Source: Deltaproteobacteria bacterium (GTDB lineage Bacteria; Desulfobacterota; Binatia; UTPRO1). Taken from it: a stretch of 64,000 bases of DNA. Location: contig JADYZW010000016.1 of assembly GCA_020852955.1 (NCBI GenBank), positions 62,001 through 126,000 on the forward strand, written 5' to 3'. The notes below the pieces were generated by a model. It saw only the letters and a list, made by a program, of their open reading frames with translations, had not been told where the DNA came from and searched no databases. Of this stretch, positions 34,550-43,890 are shown one piece after another. Within the stretch, counting starts at the first letter, position 1, and each line of letters begins with the position of its first letter. The translations under genes and the position numbers were made by a program.

Positions 34550-34597
34550 CCCGCGAAGGCGACCCTCGCCGTCCGAGCGCGCAACGGGCCATCGCGG

Positions 34598-35160
34598 GTG
34601 CGATCGCAGCGTGTCGTGAGAGCCGCGGTCACCGGCGCCGCCGACTTCATCGGATCGGATCTCCTGCCTGCGCTCGTTGCGCGGGGGCACGAGGTCACCG
34701 CGATCGACCGGCGCGGATCAACACCGACCGGGTCGGCCGTGTCGCCAGCGCGGCGCGGGCGGCCGGAGTCCTTCGCTTCGTGCACTGCTCCTCGGTGCAC
34801 TCCTTCGACCAGCACCACTGCGGCCCGGGGCTCACCGAGGACTCGCCCCGCGCAACGGCCGAATCCGGATTGCCGGTCTACGACCGGGTGGCCGGACTGT
34901 CCCGGCTCACCCAGATGGTCTATGACGCCGCGCGCGGGCGGGTGCCCCTCTCGGTCGGCAGCGGCTTCGATCTCGTCGATGTTCGGGACGTCGCCGCGGG
35001 CCTGATCCTGGCCGGCGAGAAAGGCCGCACCGCTCTTCGCGATCCCCCTGCGGCTCCTGCGGACGATCATGCCGATCGCCGAGCCGCTCGGATCGCTGTT
35101 CGGCTCGGACGTGATGTCGCACGCGGCGCTTGGCCTGAGGACCGCCGGCCCGATCGTCGC
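34598..35160 (+). pseudogene. degenerate NAD-dependent epimerase/dehydratase (SDR)
   Basis: Three pieces of one extended SDR lie in different frames. The first (34598 to about 34730) has the Rossmann start AAVTGAADFIGSDLLPALVA. The second, one frame away (about 34730-35050), has RFVHCSSVHSFDQ and later VGSGFDLVDVRDVAAGLILA. The third returns to the first frame with MPIAEPLGSLFGSDVMSHAA. The YxxxK catalytic segment is damaged (PVYDRVAGL), and roughly 100 residues between blocks are missing. At least two frameshifts and one deletion make this a pseudogene. Confidence 0.8.
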
Positions 35161-35185
35161 TTCCGCGCGCGCGCCCGTCGCGGTG

Positions 35186-36298
35186 CTAGAACAGAAACCG
35201 CCGCATGTTCACGTTGATCATGAGCCCGACCGCGATCATCATCGTCGTCAGCGACGATCCGCCGTAGCTGAAGAACGGCAGCGTGATCCCGACGACCGGC
35301 AGGATGCCCGACGTCATCCCCACGTTGATCACGACCTGCCAGAAGACGATCGACACGACCCCGAACACGACGAGTGCCCCGAAGCGATCCTTGGCGCGAT
35401 GCGCGACCGTCAACCCGCGCAGCACGAGCCCCCCGTAGAGCACCAGGAGCGCGACCGCGCCGGCGAACCCCCACTCCTCCGCGAACACCGAAAAGATGAA
35501 GTCCGTGTGTTGCTCGGGGATGAAGTTCAGCTTGTTCTGCGTCCCACGGAGGTACCCTTTGCCCCAGAGCTCGCCCGAGCCGATCGCGATCTTCGACTGG
35601 ATCACGTGGTAGCCGGCGCCGAGCGGGTCCATCTCGGGCGAAAGGAACGTCTGCACGCGCTGCTGCTGGTACGGCTTCAAATGGCCCCAGAGGAGCGGCA
35701 CCGCGAGCGCCGCGACGGCGGCCAACACGACGAAGACGCGGAGCCTGAGCCCGGCGCAGAAGAGCACGCTGAAGGCGACGATCGCGATGACCCCGACGGT
35801 GCCGAGATCGGGCTGCGCCAGGATCAGCGCCCCCGGCACGGCGAGCATGGCGAACGCCGGGAGGGCATCGACGAGCCGCACGTCGCCGGTCGCCTGCGAG
35901 CGGTGGAAATAGCGCGCGAGCGCGACCACCAGCGACACCTTGATGAGCTCGGACGGCTGGATCGAGACCGGCCCGAGGTCGATCCAGCGCCGCGCCCCGC
36001 CGCCGACCGTGCCGACGAGCGGCACCGCCAGCACGAGCAGCAGCGTCGCCGCGTACACGACGTACGCGTAGCGCTCGAGGCGCCGGTAGTCGATCAGGAC
36101 GACGGCGATCATGCCGACGAAGCCGACGCTCGCGTAGAACGCCTGGCGCATGACCAGCGGGTTGTTGGCGAAGCCGGTGTGCACGCGCGCCTCGGTGGCG
36201 CTGAAGATCGTCGCGAGGCCGCCGCCGATGATCGCGAGCGTCAGGGCCAGCAACGACCAGTCGAAGTGGTACGCGAGGCGGCGGTCGAACTGGCGCAT
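35186..36298 (-). CDS. rodA: rod shape-determining glycosyltransferase RodA
   Basis: A 370-residue SEDS-family membrane protein with about ten helices that polymerises peptidoglycan during elongation with PBP2. Family blocks are GGGARRWIDLGPVSIQPSEL, AQPDLGTVGVIAIVAF, the substrate loop MDPLGAGYHVIQSKIAIGSG, and FAEEWGFAGAVALL. It ends the elongasome operon, five bases after the stop of mrdA. Confidence 0.96.
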   Translation of the reverse strand: MRQFDRRLAYHFDWSLLALTLAIIGGGLATIFSATEARVHTGFANNPLVMRQAFYASVGFVGMIAVVLIDYRRLERYAYVVYAATLLLVLAVPLVGTVGGGARRWIDLGPVSIQPSELIKVSLVVALARYFHRSQATGDVRLVDALPAFAMLAVPGALILAQPDLGTVGVIAIVAFSVLFCAGLRLRVFVVLAAVAALAVPLLWGHLKPYQQQRVQTFLSPEMDPLGAGYHVIQSKIAIGSGELWGKGYLRGTQNKLNFIPEQHTDFIFSVFAEEWGFAGAVALLVLYGGLVLRGLTVAHRAKDRFGALVVFGVVSIVFWQVVINVGMTSGILPVVGITLPFFSYGGSSLTTMMIAVGLMINVNMRRFLF

Positions 36299-36303
36299 GC
36301 CCG

Positions 36304-38274
36304 TCAGTCCTGCGCGTGGTCCTCGGCGTCGGCATCCGCGTCGGCGCCGCCGGGATACGGCTCGTTCAACGCGGAGAGACGGATGGCGGCGCCGTACTGG
36401 TCGTGCAATGGCACGAAGCCGGCCGTCCGTTTCAACGCCGCCTCGTCCTCGTCCGGAATACCGAAGTAGCGCGCGAACACCTTGCGCGCGATCGGCGCGG
36501 CGGCGGTGCCGCCGTGTTGCCCCGAGTGCTCGGCGAGGACGACGAGCGCGATCTCCGGGTTGTCGACCGGCGCGAACGCGATGAACCAGGCGTGATCGCG
36601 CTTCTCGCGCGACCAGCCCTTCTGGCTGGTCTTGTCGCCGCCGGCGCGACTCGCCTGCGCCGTGCCGGTCTTGCCGCCGACCTCGACGCCGGGGAGCTTC
36701 GCGTTCGAGCCCGTGCCGCGCTTGCTATTCACGACGTCGGACAGGGCGTCACGGATCTGGAGGAGCGTGCTCTTCTTGAAGCCGACGTCGCGCACCACCT
36801 CCGGCCGCTCCTCGCGGACGGTCGCGCCGTCGGTACTCTCGACCCGCTTCACGAACCTCGGCTTGTACACGACGCCGCCATTCGCGACCGTCGCCATGAC
36901 GCTCGCCATCTGGAGGGGCGTCGTCGTGACATATCCCTGTCCGATCGAGATCGAGAGCGTCTCGCCGGGATACCACGGCTCGCCGAAGCGCTGCCGCTTC
37001 CAGGCGCTCGACGGGATGATGCCGCCGCTCTCGTGCTCGAGCGTGATGCCGGTCGGAGCCCCGAGCCCGAACCGATGCGAGTACTCGGCGATCGTATCGA
37101 CGCCGAGCCGCTGTCCCACCTGATAGAAGAAGACGTCGCACGAGCGTACCAGCGCCTCGTGGACGTTGACGGCGCCGTGGCCCTGCGGCCGCCAGCAGCG
37201 GAAGGTGCGGTTGCCGAAGAACAGTCCGCCGCCGCAGAAGATGGTCGTGAAGGGCGTGATGACGCCCTCCTCGAGCGCCGCCGCCGCCATCACGACCTTG
37301 TAGGTGGAACCCGGCGGATAGGTGCCCTGCACCGCCTTGCTGTTGAGCGGCCGTTTCCGATCGTCGACGAGCGCCTTCCACTCCGAGAGCCGGATGCCGC
37401 GCGCGAAGAGGTTCGGGTCGAACGCCGGGCGGCTCACCATCGCCAGGATCTCGCCGGTGCGCGCGTCGAGCGCGACCACCGACCCGTCGTGCCCCTCCAT
37501 CGCCGCCTCGGCGGCCTGCTGCAGATCGCGGTCGATCGTAAGGACGAGGCTGTTGCCGGGCGTCTCGTCGACCTCGCTCAGGACGCGGAGCCTCCGGCCG
37601 ACCGAGTCGACCTCGACCTGCTGGCCGCCGTCGACGCCGCGGAGATAGTCCTCCCAGTAGCGCTCCGCTCCCGCCTTCCCGATGAGGTCGCCGAGGTGGT
37701 AGCCGCGCCGCTGCTCGCGCTCCTGCTGGCTCACCTCGCCGACGTACCCGAGGAGGTGCGCCGCCATCTGGCCGAAGGGATAGGTCCGCCGCGGCCCCAC
37801 CTGCACCGACACGCCGGGCAGCTCGAATTGATGCGTCTCGATCTTGACGATGTGCTCCCAGTCGAGGTCGCGCACCAACACGACGTCCTCGAACGCCGGC
37901 CGGTTGCGCGCCGCCGCGACGATCGCCGAGAGGTCCCCGACCTCCGGGCCGAGGAGGCGCGTGAGCGCCGCGATCGTCGCCGGCACGTCGTGCGTGTCCT
38001 CCGGCACCAGCACGAGATCGAACGAGGGGCGATTGTCGACGACGATGTCGCCGTTGCGGTCGAGGATCGTGCCGCGCGTCGCCCGCACGCGCTTCAGGCG
38101 GATGCGGTTGTGCTCGGAGAGCGAGCGATACTCGTCGCCGGTGCTCACCTGCAGGTGCCAGAGGCGAACGACCGTCAGGCCGAAGAGCGCGACGACGAGC
38201 GCGAGGGCGAAGCTGAGCCGGCGGCGGAACTCGTTGGGGACTTCCCGGCGACTGGTGACGAGCGTGGACGCCAT
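36304..38274 (-). CDS. mrdA: penicillin-binding protein 2 (elongation transpeptidase)
   Basis: A 656-residue class B PBP. One N-terminal anchor helix (LSFALALVVALFGLTVVRLW) and a dimerisation/pedestal domain (RGTILDRNGDIVVDNRPSF) precede the transpeptidase. Catalytic motifs are SxxK (PPGSTYK, Ser323), SxD (VRSCDVF) and KTGTAQ. It cross-links peptidoglycan made by RodA. Its start is one base from the stop of mreD, and rodA follows. The acidic Asp-rich tail (ADADADAEDHAQD) is a mild oddity. Confidence 0.96.
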   Translation of the reverse strand: MASTLVTSRREVPNEFRRRLSFALALVVALFGLTVVRLWHLQVSTGDEYRSLSEHNRIRLKRVRATRGTILDRNGDIVVDNRPSFDLVLVPEDTHDVPATIAALTRLLGPEVGDLSAIVAAARNRPAFEDVVLVRDLDWEHIVKIETHQFELPGVSVQVGPRRTYPFGQMAAHLLGYVGEVSQQEREQRRGYHLGDLIGKAGAERYWEDYLRGVDGGQQVEVDSVGRRLRVLSEVDETPGNSLVLTIDRDLQQAAEAAMEGHDGSVVALDARTGEILAMVSRPAFDPNLFARGIRLSEWKALVDDRKRPLNSKAVQGTYPPGSTYKVVMAAAALEEGVITPFTTIFCGGGLFFGNRTFRCWRPQGHGAVNVHEALVRSCDVFFYQVGQRLGVDTIAEYSHRFGLGAPTGITLEHESGGIIPSSAWKRQRFGEPWYPGETLSISIGQGYVTTTPLQMASVMATVANGGVVYKPRFVKRVESTDGATVREERPEVVRDVGFKKSTLLQIRDALSDVVNSKRGTGSNAKLPGVEVGGKTGTAQASRAGGDKTSQKGWSREKRDHAWFIAFAPVDNPEIALVVLAEHSGQHGGTAAAPIARKVFARYFGIPDEDEAALKRTAGFVPLHDQYGAAIRLSALNEPYPGGADADADAEDHAQD

Positions 38275-38275
38275 G

Positions 38276-38818
38276 TCAGTCGCCGCCCGCCAGACGCTTG
38301 GCCCACCTGAGGCCGCCGAACACGAGCGGAGTGAGCGCCGCGGCGAGCAGCGCTTCCGCGAGCAGCGTCTGCGCGACGCCGAGCGACATACGATCGATCG
38401 AGAGATACGCGGCCAGCGCCGCGACGATCGCGACCCCCTTCAAGAGGCTGCCGAGAAAGACCATCGCTACCCCTGACACCGCGTTGTCCATCCACAAGCG
38501 CCGGGACACAAGGTACACGATGAGGTACACGATCGTCATCGCAAAAGCGTGCAGGCCGACCAGGCTTCCCGAGAAGCTGTCGAACAGGTAGCCGAGCAGG
38601 AAGGCCCCCGTCGCCCCGCCGATGTTGTGCTCGTGGAGGCCGAGGTAGACGCACAGGATCAGGACCAGGTCGGGGATGATCCTGCCGCCGGTGAGCCCGT
38701 GCAGGACGGTCGTCTGGAAAAGCAGCGCGAGCGTCCCCGCCATGACGTAGATGCCGGCGGCCCGGACCTCCACCCCGATGCCGGGCGTCGACGCGTGCGA
38801 GGTCGACAGGAGGCTCAT
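38276..38818 (-). CDS. mreD: rod shape-determining protein MreD
   Basis: A 180-residue inner membrane protein with about five helices, starting MSLLSTSHAST. The conserved MreD segment is ALLFQTTVLHGLTGGRIIPD, then LVLILCVYLGLHEHNIGGA and GAFLLGYLFDSFSGSLVGLH. Start and preceding mreC stop overlap by four bases (ATGA). It links MreC to the elongasome. Confidence 0.9.
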   Translation of the reverse strand: MSLLSTSHASTPGIGVEVRAAGIYVMAGTLALLFQTTVLHGLTGGRIIPDLVLILCVYLGLHEHNIGGATGAFLLGYLFDSFSGSLVGLHAFAMTIVYLIVYLVSRRLWMDNAVSGVAMVFLGSLLKGVAIVAALAAYLSIDRMSLGVAQTLLAEALLAAALTPLVFGGLRWAKRLAGGD

Positions 38819-39759
38819 CGGCCGGCGCTCCGACCCTCGCCGCGCGCGGGCGGCGCGGGCGGTCCGTAGAGCCCGATCTCGGACGGGCCCGGCGGACCGA
38901 ACTCGGCGGCGCTCGGCAGCAAGGCGGGCTTCCGCAGCTCCTCGCCGCTCGGGAACGCCACCAGGACCTCCTCGAGCCGACTCGCGTCCGCGGCGGGCGC
39001 GACCTCGGCATAGAGGAAGAGGCCGCGGTCCTTCTTCGACACGCTGGTCACGCGCCCGACCGGCAGCCCCTTCGGAAAGACGCCGTCCAGTCCCGACGCC
39101 ACGATCCGGTCGCCGATTTCCACGTCGTCGCTGCGCTTCACGTACTTGAGGACGGTCCCGCGCTCGAGCTGCCCGGAAAGGATCCCGCGGACGCGGGTCC
39201 GCTGCACGAGGACGTCGATGCCGCTGTTCGGGTCGGTCAGCAAGAGCACGCGGGAGGCGTGCATGCTCGTGCCCGAGATGAGCCCGACCACGCCTTCCGG
39301 CGCGATCACCGGCATGCCGACCTGGATGCCGTCGACCTCGCCCTTGTTGAGCGTCAAGCTCTGGAACCACACGCTCGCGTCCCGCGCGGTGACCGAGGCC
39401 GCCACCGCCTTGGTCGGAAGCTCGCGACCGAGCGCGAGCAGGCGCTTCAGCCGCCGGTTCATCAGCTCCATCTCGCTCTGGTGGGTCCCTCGACGCTCGA
39501 GCTCGCGGATCCTGGCCTTCAGGCGCTCGTTCTCGGCCTGCGTGCCGACGAGGAGCACATAGCGGTCGAACAGCCCCTGCGCCATGCCGCCGATCCCGGC
39601 GGTGAAGCGCTGAAAGGGCGCCATCAGCTCCAGGAAGACGTGCCCGAGCGGGTCGATGCGCCCGGGCTGCCGCGCGTTCGCCGACAGCAAACCGAGCGAG
39701 CACAAGAGAAAGAAGCCGGAGCTCAGGAGGACGCGGTTTCGACGGACGAACTCGAGCAT
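38815..39759 (-). CDS. mreC: cell shape-determining protein MreC
   Basis: A 314-residue periplasmic scaffold anchored by one helix (VLLSSGFFLLCSLGLLSANA). A coiled coil (about residues 75-110: VGTQAENERLKARIRELERR) precedes the double beta-barrel with GIQVGMPVIAPEGVVGLISG and NSGIDVLVQRTRVRGILSG. It activates PBP2/RodA. The last 40 residues are Pro/Gly-rich. A hairpin lies between it and mreB. Confidence 0.94.
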   Translation of the reverse strand: MLEFVRRNRVLLSSGFFLLCSLGLLSANARQPGRIDPLGHVFLELMAPFQRFTAGIGGMAQGLFDRYVLLVGTQAENERLKARIRELERRGTHQSEMELMNRRLKRLLALGRELPTKAVAASVTARDASVWFQSLTLNKGEVDGIQVGMPVIAPEGVVGLISGTSMHASRVLLLTDPNSGIDVLVQRTRVRGILSGQLERGTVLKYVKRSDDVEIGDRIVASGLDGVFPKGLPVGRVTSVSKKDRGLFLYAEVAPAADASRLEEVLVAFPSGEELRKPALLPSAAEFGPPGPSEIGLYGPPAPPARGEGRSAGR

Positions 39760-39762
39760 GGC

Positions 39763-39790
39763 CGCTCCGGCGTGGGATCGCGCCGGAGCG
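39763..39790 (-). promoter_or_regulatory. 10-bp hairpin in the mreB-mreC gap
   Basis: CGCTCCGGCG (39763-39772) and CGCCGGAGCG (39781-39790) pair perfectly around an 8-base loop, immediately upstream of the mreC start at 39759. With no T-run, it more likely attenuates or protects the message so that mreB is expressed above the downstream genes than ends transcription. It would sit over the mreC ribosome binding region. Confidence 0.5.
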
Positions 39791-39838
39791 CTAGCAGCCT
39801 CGCATGATCGCGACGGACGTGGATGGCACCGCGAACCG

Positions 39839-41020
<1,182 letters not shown>

Positions 41021-41044
41021 TCACTTCACTAGAGTCCCCCGACC

Positions 41045-42970
41045 ATGCTCGGGTTCATGCGGAAGCATTCGCGGTCGTCGTTCATCAAGATCATCTTCTG
41101 GATGATCATCGTCGTGTTCGTCTTCTGGGGAGTCGGCGTCATGGTCGCGGGGGGCGACAAGGTGAACGTCGCGGCGACCGTCGACGGCGAGCCGATCAGC
41201 GTCCAGACCTATGCGCGCGCCCACGAGCGGATGCAGCAGATCTACCGCGAGCTCTACAAGGAGAACCTGAGCCCCCAGCTCCTCGCGCAGATGAACCTCG
41301 GCCAGCGGGCCCTCGACGACCTCGTCACCGAGATGCTGCTCAAGCGCGAGGCGGGGCGCCTCGGCCTCCAGGTCACCGACGACGAGGTCCGCGAGGCCAT
41401 CCTCGACATCCCGGCCTTCCGGGACGGCGCCCGCTTCGACCGTACCCGCTACCTGAACACCCTGCGCGCCTCCCGCCTGACCCCGACCGAGTTCGAGGAG
41501 TCGCAGCGCGAGGCGTTGCTCGTGAACAAGCTCGAAGGACTCCTCACCGACGGCATCACCGTCAGCGACCAGGAGGTGAAGGACCTCTACGCGCTCGAGA
41601 ACGAGAAGGTCGACATCACCTTCGTGAAGGTGCCCTTCGCCCCGTTCAAGGATGGCGTGACCGTCGGCGACGGCGAGGTGGCCGAATACTACGAGAAGAA
41701 CAAGGAGCGCTTCCGCAAGCCGGAGACCGTCCGGATCCAGTACGTCACGTATGCCCCCGAGCATTTCGCGGAGAAGGTTCCGGTCGAGGAGCCGTCGATC
41801 AAGGACTACTACGAGGCTCACGTCTCGGACTACGAACAACCCGAGCGCTTGCACCTCCAGCACATCCTCTTCCTGGTGCCGCCGGGCAGCGACGACGCCG
41901 CCAAGAACGCGATCAAGGACAAGGCGGCCGCGGTCCTGGCCTCGGCCCGTACCGGCGACAAGGCCGCCTTCACCGAGCTCGCCAAGAAGAACTCCGAGGA
42001 CGCCATGTCGGTCGAGAATGGCGGCGATCTCGGCGTCGTCGCGCGCGGCCAGCTCGAGGCGCCCCTCGAAGACGCGGCCTTCACGCTGAACGTCGGCGAG
42101 GTGAGCGACCTCGTCGAGAGCTCGCGCGGCTACCACATCATCCGGCTCGACGAAAAGGTTCCGGGCGGCCCCAAGCCGTTCGAGGACGTCCGCGAGGAGA
42201 TCGTGAAGGAACTGCGCGCGCGCGGGGCCGAGGACGCCGCCCGGAGCGCCCTCGCCGCCGATCTCGAGAAGGCGCGCGCGGGCACGTCGCTCGAGGACCT
42301 GGCGGCGGCGCATGGTCTCGAGGCAACGCTCTCGAAGCCGGTCTCGCGCGGACAGATCATTCCCGGCGTGAAAGGCCCGACGATGATCAACACCGCGCTC
42401 GTGCTCGAGCCCGGCGCGGTCGATCAGGTGATGGACGCCGAGCCCCCCTTCTATCTCTTCAAGGTGAACGAGAAGGTCGCAAGCACGATCCCGCCGCTCG
42501 ACGACGTCCGCACGGGCATCGTCGAGGCGCTCACGCGCGAGAAGACGAAGGAGGCCGCCCGCGTCGCGGCCGAGGCGCTCCTCGAGGCGACGCGCAAGGC
42601 CGGCGGAGTCGCCGCGCTCGCGGCGGAGGCGCAGGCCAAGGGCTACGCGGTCGACACGACCGGACCGTTCTCGCGGAGCGAGGCGATTCCGAAGCTCGCG
42701 CCGGCGCCGATCCGGGACGAGGTGTTCGCGCTCTCCACCGTCAATCCGCTCGGCGCGAAGCCGTTCATCGCCCCGGACGCGGCGATCGTCCTCGCCCTCA
42801 AGGAGCGGATCCCGGCGGACGAGAGTGGGCTCACCGACGAGAAGAAGCAGGCGTTGCGGGACCAGACCGCGGCGCGCAAACGGCAAGAGGTGCTGGAGAG
42901 CTACCGCAACGAGCTGCGAGAACGCGCGGAGATCACGGTCAACCCCGACGTGATGGCACGCACCTCCTGA
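41045..42970 (+). CDS. PpiD/SurA-like periplasmic peptidyl-prolyl isomerase
   Basis: A 641-residue membrane-anchored foldase: one N-terminal helix (IKIIFWMIIVVFVFWGVGVM), a SurA_N-type chaperone region (about 45-250), a parvulin domain at about residues 275-375 (LQHILFLVPPG, GGDLGVVARGQLEAPLEDAA, RGYHIIRLDEK) and a C-terminal chaperone half. It should help fold exported outer membrane proteins. The length matches E. coli PpiD (623). ATG 41045 or ATG 41057 may be used. Confidence 0.92.
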   Translation: MLGFMRKHSRSSFIKIIFWMIIVVFVFWGVGVMVAGGDKVNVAATVDGEPISVQTYARAHERMQQIYRELYKENLSPQLLAQMNLGQRALDDLVTEMLLKREAGRLGLQVTDDEVREAILDIPAFRDGARFDRTRYLNTLRASRLTPTEFEESQREALLVNKLEGLLTDGITVSDQEVKDLYALENEKVDITFVKVPFAPFKDGVTVGDGEVAEYYEKNKERFRKPETVRIQYVTYAPEHFAEKVPVEEPSIKDYYEAHVSDYEQPERLHLQHILFLVPPGSDDAAKNAIKDKAAAVLASARTGDKAAFTELAKKNSEDAMSVENGGDLGVVARGQLEAPLEDAAFTLNVGEVSDLVESSRGYHIIRLDEKVPGGPKPFEDVREEIVKELRARGAEDAARSALAADLEKARAGTSLEDLAAAHGLEATLSKPVSRGQIIPGVKGPTMINTALVLEPGAVDQVMDAEPPFYLFKVNEKVASTIPPLDDVRTGIVEALTREKTKEAARVAAEALLEATRKAGGVAALAAEAQAKGYAVDTTGPFSRSEAIPKLAPAPIRDEVFALSTVNPLGAKPFIAPDAAIVLALKERIPADESGLTDEKKQALRDQTAARKRQEVLESYRNELRERAEITVNPDVMARTS

Positions 42971-43028
42971 GCCGGACGCCGAGAAGGGCCCCTCGGCTGC
43001 GGCGCGCGGTCGTTGGTGGGTGTGATTC

Positions 43029-43856
43029 GTGACCCTCGTGACCGTCCCCCCTGATCGCGTCGTGCCCGGCCGTGCCGAGGTCGGGGTGTTGTTGCTGCAT
43101 GGGCTGACGGGAACCTCGGCGGAGATGGCGCCGGTGGCGGCGGCGCTCGCGGGGCGCTATCCGCTCTGGTCGGCGCGAATCGCCGGGCACGAGACCTCGG
43201 TCGAGGACCTTGCGGCGTCGTCGTGGGAGGACTGGTACGCGTCGGCGGCGGCGGGAGCCGACGCGCTCTTGCGGGTCGCGCCGCGCATCGTCGTGGTCGG
43301 GCTCTCGATGGGCGCGATGCTGGCGATGCGCCTCGGGGTGGAGCGCCGCGAAGCGGTTGCCGGAGTCGCGCTGCTCTCCCCGGCGATCGAGCTCGGCCGT
43401 CCGTGGCTCCGCCGCCTGCGACTCCCCTTCGGCCTGCTCGCGGCGGCGGATGCCGGGTTCCCGCCGCTCCGGCGCTGGCTCGCGGCCCTCGCGATGACCA
43501 AGGGGGGCAGCGACATCGCGGATCTCGAGGTCCGGAACCGACATCCCGGCTACCGGCAGGTGCCGCTGCGTGCCCTCTTGAACCTGCTGCGCCTCCAGGG
43601 ATCGGCGTGGGACGCCGCGCCCGCGCTCACCCAACCGGCGCTCGTGGTGCACGCCGCCAACGATCACACTTGCCCGCTCGCGGGCGCCGAGCGGCTCTTC
43701 GCCCGGCTCGGCAGCTCCGCCAAGCGCATGGTCGTGCTCCAGCGCAGCTTCCACGTCGTCACCGTCGACTGCGAGCGGGACCGGGTGCTCGCCGCGCTCG
43801 ACGCCTTCCTCGCCGCCGTCCACCCTTCGTCAACTTCATCCGAAGACATCGGTTGA
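43029..43856 (+). CDS. alpha/beta hydrolase, carboxylesterase Est30-like
   Basis: A 275-residue cytoplasmic esterase. GVLLLHGLTGTSAEM gives the oxyanion hole, VVGLSMGAMLAMRLG the nucleophile Ser, VVHAANDHTCP the acid and QRSFHVVTVDCERD the His. It begins with GTG 43029. bioA starts 34 bases downstream, so it could act as the pimeloyl-ACP methyl ester esterase (BioH role) that many genomes place at this position. That role is inferred from position only; sequence alone says carboxylesterase. Confidence 0.85.
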   Translation: MTLVTVPPDRVVPGRAEVGVLLLHGLTGTSAEMAPVAAALAGRYPLWSARIAGHETSVEDLAASSWEDWYASAAAGADALLRVAPRIVVVGLSMGAMLAMRLGVERREAVAGVALLSPAIELGRPWLRRLRLPFGLLAAADAGFPPLRRWLAALAMTKGGSDIADLEVRNRHPGYRQVPLRALLNLLRLQGSAWDAAPALTQPALVVHAANDHTCPLAGAERLFARLGSSAKRMVVLQRSFHVVTVDCERDRVLAALDAFLAAVHPSSTSSEDIG

Positions 43857-43881
43857 CAGGGCGCGCCGGCTCTCCTACCCC
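43829..43881 (+). promoter_or_regulatory. putative bioA promoter with BirA-like inverted repeat
   Basis: GTCAAC at 43829-43834 and GTTGAC at 43852-43857 form an inverted repeat whose nine-base half-sites are separated by 15 bases, the geometry of BirA operators. The right half overlaps a consensus -35 TTGACA (43853-43858), with TACCCC 17 bases further as a weak -10. The start codon of bioA is at 43891. It overlaps the end of the esterase gene. Confidence 0.42.
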
Positions 43882-43890
43882 TCGGCCGCC

